Positions 58,264 through 64,000 of a stretch of 64,000 bases of DNA are shown piece after piece. Under the pieces are notes generated by a model. The model saw only the letters and a program-made list of their open reading frames with translations. It was not told where the DNA came from and did no database searches. Source of the DNA: Gammaproteobacteria bacterium. GTDB lineage: Bacteria; Pseudomonadota; Gammaproteobacteria; Ga0077536. Numbering within the stretch: the stretch's first letter is position 1; every line of letters begins with the position of its first letter. The translations under genes and the position numbers were made by a program. The DNA is taken from NCBI GenBank assembly GCA_016191285.1, contig JACPPA010000022.1:124001-188000 (forward strand). Reading direction: 5' to 3'.

Positions 58264-58620
58264 ATGGCAGCGTCCGGTAGAAATCCGCGCCAGGGCATAT
58301 TGTCCCTAACTATTCGCGACAAGAGTTCCTTGTATGCCGCGTATATGCCTTTCATTAAAAATGGCGGCCTATTCATTCCGACCAATAAGGTCTACAAGCT
58401 CGGCGACGAAGTGTTCATGCTGCTGACCCTGACCGATAGCAAGGAGAAATTGCCAGTCGCGGGACGGGTGGTCTGGATTACACCAGCCGGCGCGCAAGGC
58501 AACCGCAACGCGGGGATTGGGGTGCAATTTAGCGAGCTCGACAACGGCGCGACTCGTAATAAGATCGAAACCCAACTCGCCGGGGCCCTGAAGTCGGATC
58601 GCCAAACTCACACCATGTAA
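58264..58620 (+). CDS. pilZ: Type IV pilus assembly PilZ-domain protein
   Basis: This is a 118-residue single PilZ-domain protein. The central NGGLFIPTNKVYKLGDEVFMLLTLTDSKEKLPVAGRVVWITP is the hallmark of the PilZ found after holB in pilus-bearing gammaproteobacteria. The N-terminal RxxxR motif needed for cyclic di-GMP binding is not present in canonical form, as in Pseudomonas PilZ, which acts through PilB/FimX rather than by binding the nucleotide. This suggests the organism makes type IV pili, although no pilus structural genes are in the window. Confidence 0.9.
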   Translation: MAASGRNPRQGILSLTIRDKSSLYAAYMPFIKNGGLFIPTNKVYKLGDEVFMLLTLTDSKEKLPVAGRVVWITPAGAQGNRNAGIGVQFSELDNGATRNKIETQLAGALKSDRQTHTM

Positions 58621-58726
58621 TGTCGCCGTCGTCGTTGCGAGGGTGTAACGACGCACCCAAGTGCTTTCGTACTTTGGAAATGAGACCGATCTTATGGACC
58701 GGGCACCTAGCGGCTTCGCTACCTGA

Positions 58727-59497
58727 ATGCTAGTCGATTCACACTGTCATTTACCCTTAATCGAGGGCACGCGCTCGGTCGCCGATCTCGTACGCGATGC
58801 CGCCGCAGCTGAAGTTCGTCACCTGCTCTGTGTCGCCGTTGACCTCGAATCCTTTCCAGCAGTCGCCGCGGCAGCGCAGGAGCACGCTACGGTCTTCGCC
58901 TCGGTCGGTGTCCACCCGAATAGTGATCGCGCGCACGAAGAACCGACGCCGGAACGGTTAGCAGAACTCGCGGAATGGCCCAAAGTAGTCGCCATCGGCG
59001 AAACCGGTCTCGATTACTTTCGACAGGCGGGCGATACCGAATGGCAACGCGGGCGCTTTCGCACTCACATCCGGGCCGCGATTGCGTTAGCCAAGCCACT
59101 CATCGTTCATACCCGCGACGCCGCCAATGACGTCATTCGCGTGTTACGCGAAGAGCGCGCCGCTCGCGTTGGCGGTGTCATGCATTGTTTTGTCGACGAT
59201 TGGGAGACCGCGAGTGCGGCCCTCGATCTGGGATTTTATATTTCGTTTTCGGGCATCGTGACGTTTAAGTCGGCGACTGTCGTCCAAGACGTGGCCCGCC
59301 GCGTCCCCCTCGATCGGCTTCTGGTTGAAACGGACTCGCCATGGCTCGCGCCGGCGCCACACCGCGGCAAGCAGAATGAGCCGGCGTTTGTACGGCATAC
59401 CGCGGAGTTCCTGGCGCGCCTCCGGGAAATCCCCTTCGCCGAGTTAGCGGCCGCGACCACCGCCAATTTCTTCCGCCTGATCGGCCGCGCCGCCTAA
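58727..59497 (+). CDS. tatD: TatD-family metal-dependent deoxyribonuclease
   Basis: This is a 256-residue TIM-barrel hydrolase. The metal ligands are in LVDSHCHLPL (HxH, residues 5-7), the Glu in AIGETGLDYF, His in PLIVHTRDA and MHCFVDDW, and the Asp in VETDSPWLAPAP. Family members have 3'-5' exonuclease activity. This one corresponds to YcfH, which follows holB in E. coli. A stem-loop follows. Confidence 0.92.
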   Translation: MLVDSHCHLPLIEGTRSVADLVRDAAAAEVRHLLCVAVDLESFPAVAAAAQEHATVFASVGVHPNSDRAHEEPTPERLAELAEWPKVVAIGETGLDYFRQAGDTEWQRGRFRTHIRAAIALAKPLIVHTRDAANDVIRVLREERAARVGGVMHCFVDDWETASAALDLGFYISFSGIVTFKSATVVQDVARRVPLDRLLVETDSPWLAPAPHRGKQNEPAFVRHTAEFLARLREIPFAELAAATTANFFRLIGRAA

Positions 59498-59529
59498 CGT
59501 TGCGCGGCGCTCGCGCGGGTTACGCAACG
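59498..59529 (+). terminator. Possible terminator after tatD
   Basis: CGTTGCG (59498-59504) pairs with CGCAACG (59523-59529), with a GC-rich region between that can extend the structure. It is followed only by GCCTTTAG, so it is a weak intrinsic terminator at best. Confidence 0.3.
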
Positions 59530-59564
59530 GCCTTTAGCGAGGTCATCTTTTTGATGCGCCGCAA

Positions 59565-59645
59565 TTGACGGATTGTAGACACTCCGGGCAAAATTCGAGG
59601 CGAATCGGGTGCCAATCAACCTTTCATTCGGGTATTGTCGACAAT
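59565..59645 (+). promoter_or_regulatory. gntR-prp promoter with two GntR-type operators
   Basis: A promoter TTGACG (59565-59570), 18-bp spacer, CAAAAT (59589-59594) is visible. An imperfect operator ATTGTAGACACT (59572-59583) lies in its spacer. A perfect 12-bp palindrome ATTGTCGACAAT (59634-59645) ends 4 bp before the GntR ATG. The two share 10 of 12 bases and are 62 bp apart. FadR-subfamily regulators bind palindromes of this size, so autoregulation of the cluster is likely. Confidence 0.55.
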
Positions 59646-59649
59646 CGCC

Positions 59650-60405
59650 ATGGTAGCCACTGCAGAATCCGTTGTTGAACAGACCACGATCGCCGATCGC
59701 GTCTGTGTCGAGATTCAGACGGCCATCATCAAGGGTGAATTCCCACAGGGCTCGAAATTGAACGAACCCATGCTCGCGACGCGCTACGGCATTAGCCGTG
59801 GGCCCTTACGCGAAGCATTGCGTCGACTCGAAGGTTTAGGGTTGGTTCGCCATGTGCCGCATGCTGGCGCACGGGTAGTCACGCTGACACGGGAGGAATT
59901 ACTCGAGATTTACTATGTGCGCGAGGCGTTGGAAGGCATGGCCGCGCGCCTCGCGGCCGAGATGATGAGCCAGGCCGAAATCACCGAACTCTACGCGCTG
60001 CTCGAGGTACACGCGGAACAAGTTAAGGCGGTGGCCGGTCGCGCCTATTTTCAGCAAGAAGGGAATTGGGACTTTCACTATCGCATCGTAAAGGCCACTC
60101 GCAACCCACAACTGGTGCAAATTCTGCACGGCGATTTATATCACCGCGTGCGCATGTATCGCTATCAGTCCAGCCAACAGTCCGCGCGCCCGGACAAGGC
60201 GCTGCATGAACATCGGCGGATTGTTGATGCCATCGCGGAACGCGATGGGGAACTCGCCGAATTGCTCATGCGCCGCCACATTCGAAGTGCACGCCGTGCG
60301 ATTGGCGAGCAACTCAGTGCCGAACCACTGAGTGCCGCGATAGCTGGCATCCAAGAACTCAGCCCCCACACTAGGTCGCAAACTACCTCTGAGGTTATCG
60401 CATGA
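59650..60405 (+). CDS. prpR: GntR-family (FadR subfamily) regulator of the prp genes
   Basis: This is a 251-residue regulator. The N-terminal winged helix ([52 protein letters not shown]) is followed by an all-helical FCD ligand-binding domain with metal-site type residues ([41 protein letters not shown]). It overlaps prpB (ATGA), so it very likely controls the methylcitrate cycle in response to a propionate-derived acid. The open frame extends to a TTG at 59635, but the ATG at 59650 avoids overlapping the palindromic operator. The symbol is by context; sigma-54 type PrpR of enterics is unrelated. Confidence 0.82.
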   Translation: MVATAESVVEQTTIADRVCVEIQTAIIKGEFPQGSKLNEPMLATRYGISRGPLREALRRLEGLGLVRHVPHAGARVVTLTREELLEIYYVREALEGMAARLAAEMMSQAEITELYALLEVHAEQVKAVAGRAYFQQEGNWDFHYRIVKATRNPQLVQILHGDLYHRVRMYRYQSSQQSARPDKALHEHRRIVDAIAERDGELAELLMRRHIRSARRAIGEQLSAEPLSAAIAGIQELSPHTRSQTTSEVIA

Positions 60406-61274
60406 CATCCGTAGGTCACCGCTTTCGACGAGCTGTCGCAGATCACAAACCGCTCCGCGTGGTCGGCGCGGTCAATGCGTATTGCGCGATGATGGCAGAA
60501 CGCATCGGCCATCGCGCGTTGTATCTTTCCGGAAGCGGGGTCGCCAGTGCATCGTATGGCTTGCCGGATCTGGGGATCACCTCGCTTGATAATGTGTTGG
60601 AGGACGTCCGCCGCATTACCAGCGCGAGTTCGTTGCCGCTGCTCGTCGACGTCGACACGGGTTGGGGTGGCGCCTTCAATATCGCGCGCACCGTCAAGGA
60701 AATGATCCGCGCGGGCGCCGCCGCGATGCACATCGAAGACCAGGTATTACAGAAGCGCTGCGGTCACCGCCCCAACAAAGCCATTGTCGATCAGGCAGAG
60801 ATGATCGATCGCGTCAAGGCGGCCGTCGATGCGCGCGGCGCTGACGGTTTTGTGATCATGGCGCGCACCGACGCCGCGGCGGTTGAAGGATTACAGTCCG
60901 CGCTCGATCGCGCCTGCGCCTGTGTCGAGGCCGGGGCCGATATGATCTTCCCCGAAGCCATGGGTTCGCTTGACGAGTACCGCCAGTTCTGCGAAGCGGT
61001 TAAAGTCCCGGTGCTCGCCAATATCACCGAATTCGGCACGACGCCGCTGTTTACCACCGACCAGCTGGGTCGGGTTGGCGTCGCCATCGCGCTGTATCCA
61101 TTAAGCGCGCATCGCGCCATGGCCAAAGCGGCGGAACAGGTGTTCAAGGCACTGCTCAGCGAGCCCAATCAGGAGTCGGTACTCGAGACCATGCAAACCC
61201 GTGCGGAGTTGTACGATTATTTGAACTACCACACGTTTGAATCGAAGTTGGATCAACTCTTCGCTGCTGAGTAA
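60402..61274 (+). CDS. prpB: 2-Methylisocitrate lyase
   Basis: This 290-residue enzyme splits methylisocitrate to pyruvate and succinate. The family sequence KRCGHRPNK, which holds the catalytic Cys, is present near residue 121, as are DVDTGWGG and MHIEDQ (metal and substrate site). The length is close to E. coli PrpB. It overlaps the regulator by 4 bp. Confidence 0.93.
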   Translation: MTSVGHRFRRAVADHKPLRVVGAVNAYCAMMAERIGHRALYLSGSGVASASYGLPDLGITSLDNVLEDVRRITSASSLPLLVDVDTGWGGAFNIARTVKEMIRAGAAAMHIEDQVLQKRCGHRPNKAIVDQAEMIDRVKAAVDARGADGFVIMARTDAAAVEGLQSALDRACACVEAGADMIFPEAMGSLDEYRQFCEAVKVPVLANITEFGTTPLFTTDQLGRVGVAIALYPLSAHRAMAKAAEQVFKALLSEPNQESVLETMQTRAELYDYLNYHTFESKLDQLFAAE

Positions 61275-61302
61275 TAACGACTCAAGGCGATTCGCTTAAC
61301 GA

Positions 61303-61338
61303 CACGTCCGTAAGACTAGGCACGTCCGTAAGACTACA
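61303..61338 (+). repeat. 18-bp tandem duplication before prpC
   Basis: CACGTCCGTAAGACTAGG (61303-61320) is followed directly by CACGTCCGTAAGACTACA (61321-61338), with 16 of 18 bases the same. The second copy ends just before the AGGAGG ribosome-binding site of prpC. Confidence 0.75.
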
Positions 61339-61348
61339 GGAGGACAAC

Positions 61349-62479
61349 ATGACTGAAGGCAAAAAGTTGGAAGGGGCTGGACTACGCGGACAAATCGCGG
61401 GGCAGACCGCATTGTGCACTGTCGGCAAAAGCAATGCCGGACTCACCTACCGTGGCTACGGCATCGAAACCCTCGCCGAAAATGCGAAATTCGAGGAGGT
61501 GGCGTACATGCTCCAATACGGGAAGCTCCCTAATAGCAGTGAGCTCGCCGCGTACGTCAAACGTTTGCAAGGATTACGCGGTCTACCGAGCGCGCTAAAG
61601 ACCGTGTTAGAACAGATTCCGGCGAACGCGCATCCGATGGATGTCATGCGGACCGGTTGTTCGATGCTCGGTAATCTCGAAACCGAGAAGAATTTCAGCG
61701 AACAAAATCAACACATCGAGCGCCTGGTCTCGGTGCTCCCGTCGATTCTGCTGTATTGGTATCGCTACAGTCATGACGGCGTGCGCATTGAAACCGTGAC
61801 CGATGACGAATCCGTCGGCGGACATTTCCTGCACTTGCTGCTGGACAAAAAACCGAACGCGCTGCATGCCAAAGCGATGAATATATCACTCATTCTTTAC
61901 GCCGAGCACGAATTTAACGCGTCGACCTTTACCGCTCGCGTGTGCGCCTCGACCTTGTCCGATATGCATTCCTGCGTCGTCGCCGCCATTGGCTCGTTGC
62001 GAGGCCCGTTACATGGCGGGGCCAATGAAGCCGCGATGGAATTAATCGAGAAATTCTCGAGCGCCGACGACGCCGAGCGTGGCTTGCTCGAAATGCTGGC
62101 GCGTAAGGACAAGATCATGGGCTTCGGCCACGCCGTCTATAGCACGCACGATCCGCGTAACGCCGTGATCAAAAAATCGGCCGAGCGTCTGGCGCAAGAA
62201 ATCGGCGATAAAGTGCTCTATCCAGTTTCCGTGCGCGTCGACGAAGTGATGTGGCGAGAAAAGAAGCTGTTCCCGAACGCGGATTTCTATCACGCGTCGG
62301 CGTATCACTTCATGGGGATCCCGACCAAGCTCTTTACGCCGATTTTCGTCTGCTCACGCGTCACGGGGTGGACCGCGCATGTCATGGAACAGCGGGCAAA
62401 CAATCGCATCATCCGACCGAGCGCGGAATACACCGGGCCAGAATCGGCGGAATGGGTGCCAATCGAAAAGCGCGCGTGA
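61349..62479 (+). CDS. prpC: 2-Methylcitrate synthase
   Basis: This 376-residue citrate-synthase-family enzyme condenses propionyl-CoA with oxaloacetate. The N-terminal GLRGQIAGQTALCTVGKSNAGLTYRGYGIETLAENA matches PrpC rather than GltA. The catalytic segments are LRGPLHGGANEAAM, IMGFGHAVYSTHDPRN and the Asp in NADFYHASAYHFMGIP. A strong AGGAGG ribosome-binding site precedes the ATG. Confidence 0.94.
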   Translation: MTEGKKLEGAGLRGQIAGQTALCTVGKSNAGLTYRGYGIETLAENAKFEEVAYMLQYGKLPNSSELAAYVKRLQGLRGLPSALKTVLEQIPANAHPMDVMRTGCSMLGNLETEKNFSEQNQHIERLVSVLPSILLYWYRYSHDGVRIETVTDDESVGGHFLHLLLDKKPNALHAKAMNISLILYAEHEFNASTFTARVCASTLSDMHSCVVAAIGSLRGPLHGGANEAAMELIEKFSSADDAERGLLEMLARKDKIMGFGHAVYSTHDPRNAVIKKSAERLAQEIGDKVLYPVSVRVDEVMWREKKLFPNADFYHASAYHFMGIPTKLFTPIFVCSRVTGWTAHVMEQRANNRIIRPSAEYTGPESAEWVPIEKRA

Positions 62480-62481
62480 TG

Positions 62482-62511
62482 AGGGAAACTCTGCTTTCGC
62501 AGAGTTTCCTT
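62482..62511. repeat. Perfect hairpin between prpC and prpD, CTCTGC/GCAGAG family
   Basis: GGAAACTCTGC (62484-62494) pairs perfectly over 11 bp with GCAGAGTTTCC (62499-62509) around TTTC, and a G-T and an A-T pair extend the stem. TTAA follows, as in hairpin 3 after sppA, with which it shares AGGGA, CTCTGC, GCAGAG and CCTTAA. It could modulate prpC/prpD mRNA ends. Confidence 0.8.
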
Positions 62512-62537
62512 AACTAACTTTCAGTGGAGATGACCGC

Positions 62538-63989
62538 ATGAGTGGGAATGTCGATGTCGCGAATCGCCCGGCGCCGGACAAATTATTAGTCGAGCTTGCC
62601 GATTACATTACGAATTACGAAATCAAGAGCGCCGAAGCGTACAACACGGCGCGCAATTGTTTGATCGATACCTTGGGCTGCGGCTTGTTGGCGCTGCGGT
62701 TTCCGGAATGCACCAAGCACTTAGGCCCCTTGGTTCCCGGTACCACGGTGCGCCATGGCGCGCGTGTCCCCGGCACCTCGCACGAACTCGATCCAGTCAA
62801 GGCCGCGTGGGACATCGGGTGCATTATTCGCTGGCTCGACTACAACGATACCTGGCTGGCGGCGGAGTGGGGTCATCCGTCGGATAATTTAGGCGGCATT
62901 CTCGCGACCGCGGACTATCTCAGCCGCGTCGCCGTCGCCGAAGGTAGGGCGTCGCTGGTGATGCGCGATGTGTTGACCGCCATGATCAAGGCGCACGAAA
63001 TTCAAGGCGTGATTGCGCTTGAAAATAGTTTTAATCGGGTCGGGCTTGATCACGTGCTCTTGGTACGCGTCGCGAGCACCGGCGTCGTCACCAACATGTT
63101 GGGTGGTTCGCGCGATCAAATTATCGATGCCTTGTCACAGGCCTGGGTCGATGGTTGTTCGCTTCGCACCTACCGCCACGCCCCAAATGCTGGCTCGCGT
63201 AAGAGTTGGGCGGCCGGGGATGCGACTTCGCGTGCAGTACGTCTGGCGATGATCACGATGCAAGGCGAAATGGGCCTGCCGGGCGTGCTGAGCGCGCCGA
63301 AATGGGGCTATTACGATGTCCTGTTCAAGGGCAATGAATTCAAGTTCACCCAGGGCTTTGGCACTTATGTGATGGAGAACGTGTTGTTCAAAATTTCATT
63401 CCCCGCCGAGTTTCATGCGCAAACCGCGGCTGAAGCGGCGGTCAAACTGCACGCCCAAGTTAAAGATCGACTCGCTGCTATTACGCGAATTGAGATCACG
63501 ACCCACGAGTCGGCGATTCGCATCATCTCCAAGGTTGGGCCGCTGGCCAACTTCGCTGATCGCGATCATTGCCTCCAATATATGATCGCGGTGCCTTTGT
63601 TGTACGGAAACCTGATCGCCGAACATTACGAAGACGATTTCCATAAAGGCGATCCGCGAATCGACGTCTTGCGCGAAAAAATGGAGATCACGGAGGACAA
63701 GCGCTACTCGAAGGAATATCACGACGCGGATAAGCGCTCGATTGCAAACGCTATTCAAATCTTCTTCAAAGACGGCACCAAGACCGAGCGCGTTGAAATA
63801 GAGTATCCAGTCGGCCATCGCCGTCGCCGCGTCGAAGGGATTCCCTTACTCGAGAAAAAATTCTATGCGAACCTCCAGACGCGGTTCCCGGAGCAACGTT
63901 GCAAAGCGATTCTTGATCTCTGTCTTGACCAGCAACGGCTGGAAGCGACCCCGGTACACGAATTTGCGGCGCTGTTTTCGATCAATTGA
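62538..63989 (+). CDS. prpD: 2-Methylcitrate dehydratase
   Basis: This is a 483-residue MmgE/PrpD-family enzyme that dehydrates methylcitrate to methylaconitate. The N-terminal [34 protein letters not shown], the [33 protein letters not shown] segment and [24 protein letters not shown] are family signatures. It needs no iron-sulfur cluster. No acnD/prpF genes are visible, and the window ends just after the stop. This organism therefore uses the PrpD route. Confidence 0.95.
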   Translation: MSGNVDVANRPAPDKLLVELADYITNYEIKSAEAYNTARNCLIDTLGCGLLALRFPECTKHLGPLVPGTTVRHGARVPGTSHELDPVKAAWDIGCIIRWLDYNDTWLAAEWGHPSDNLGGILATADYLSRVAVAEGRASLVMRDVLTAMIKAHEIQGVIALENSFNRVGLDHVLLVRVASTGVVTNMLGGSRDQIIDALSQAWVDGCSLRTYRHAPNAGSRKSWAAGDATSRAVRLAMITMQGEMGLPGVLSAPKWGYYDVLFKGNEFKFTQGFGTYVMENVLFKISFPAEFHAQTAAEAAVKLHAQVKDRLAAITRIEITTHESAIRIISKVGPLANFADRDHCLQYMIAVPLLYGNLIAEHYEDDFHKGDPRIDVLREKMEITEDKRYSKEYHDADKRSIANAIQIFFKDGTKTERVEIEYPVGHRRRRVEGIPLLEKKFYANLQTRFPEQRCKAILDLCLDQQRLEATPVHEFAALFSIN

Positions 63990-64000
63990 CCAGGCGGGGA

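Noticed and set aside
61303-61338. Possible CRISPR-like repeat
   Set aside because: There are only two directly abutting 18-bp units with no spacers and no cas genes.

Overview
This window is a gene-dense stretch of bacterial chromosome, mid-to-high 50s % G+C by eye, and almost certainly from a gammaproteobacterium. The evidence is gene order. It contains smc-zipA-ligA (zipA is a gammaproteobacterial division gene), nadB / rpoE-rseA-rseB-mucD-lepA-lepB-rnc-era-recO-pdxJ-acpS, rne / rluC-sppA-yceD-rpmF-plsX-fabD-fabG-acpP-fabF-pabC-mltG-tmk-holB-pilZ-tatD, and lptF. I cannot name a genus. I found no rRNA, tRNA, CRISPR array, prophage, intact insertion sequence or defence island. One short non-autonomous mobile element is clearly visible.

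Layout. Positions 1-3260 hold a partial GFA-family protein, a SAM methyltransferase, an acrylyl-CoA reductase-like MDR enzyme, a small exported protein and a HugZ-like flavoprotein. Positions 3279-11556 are an acyl-CoA/leucine catabolism block: methylcrotonyl-CoA carboxylase (mccB-mccA) under a MerR-type LiuR regulator, then a FadJ-like bifunctional beta-oxidation enzyme and an acyl-CoA synthetase. On the minus strand, lptF-metH-asnS follows (11624-17842). The cobalamin adenosyltransferase that can supply MetH-related cofactor chemistry lies just beyond it on the plus strand. Positions 18607-21470 carry an aspartic protease, thrH, gluQ and queF; the last two belong to queuosine biology. Positions 21656-28116 are smc-zipA-ligA, followed by a GGDEF protein, an SDR enzyme and nadB on the minus strand. 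Positions 31838-44235 are the sigma-E envelope-stress operon running into lepA, lepB, rnc, era, recO, pdxJ, acpS and prfC. Convergent rne ends against prfC, and its long leader faces rluC. Positions 47077-59497 hold rluC, sppA, yceD, rpmF, the fatty-acid synthesis cluster and the pabC-mltG-tmk-holB-pilZ-tatD group. Positions 59650-63989 are a GntR-controlled methylcitrate cycle (prpB, prpC, prpD) that detoxifies propionyl-CoA. Such propionyl-CoA could come from the acyl-CoA pathways at the left end.

The most notable observations are not new genes. (1) A 164-bp MITE with 15-bp perfect terminal inverted repeats and an 11-bp target duplication has inserted exactly into the start of prfC. The duplication recreates the first codons, so prfC now starts downstream of mobile-element sequence. 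(2) The NAD-dependent DNA ligase has lost its four-cysteine zinc finger by an apparently in-frame deletion. (3) RNase III has Asn where E. coli has the metal-site residue Asp114. (4) Perfect intergenic hairpins recur in at least two families, including three in tandem between sppA and yceD. (5) LiuR-like and GntR-like operators can be placed precisely on promoters. I see no credible undescribed multi-gene system in this window.
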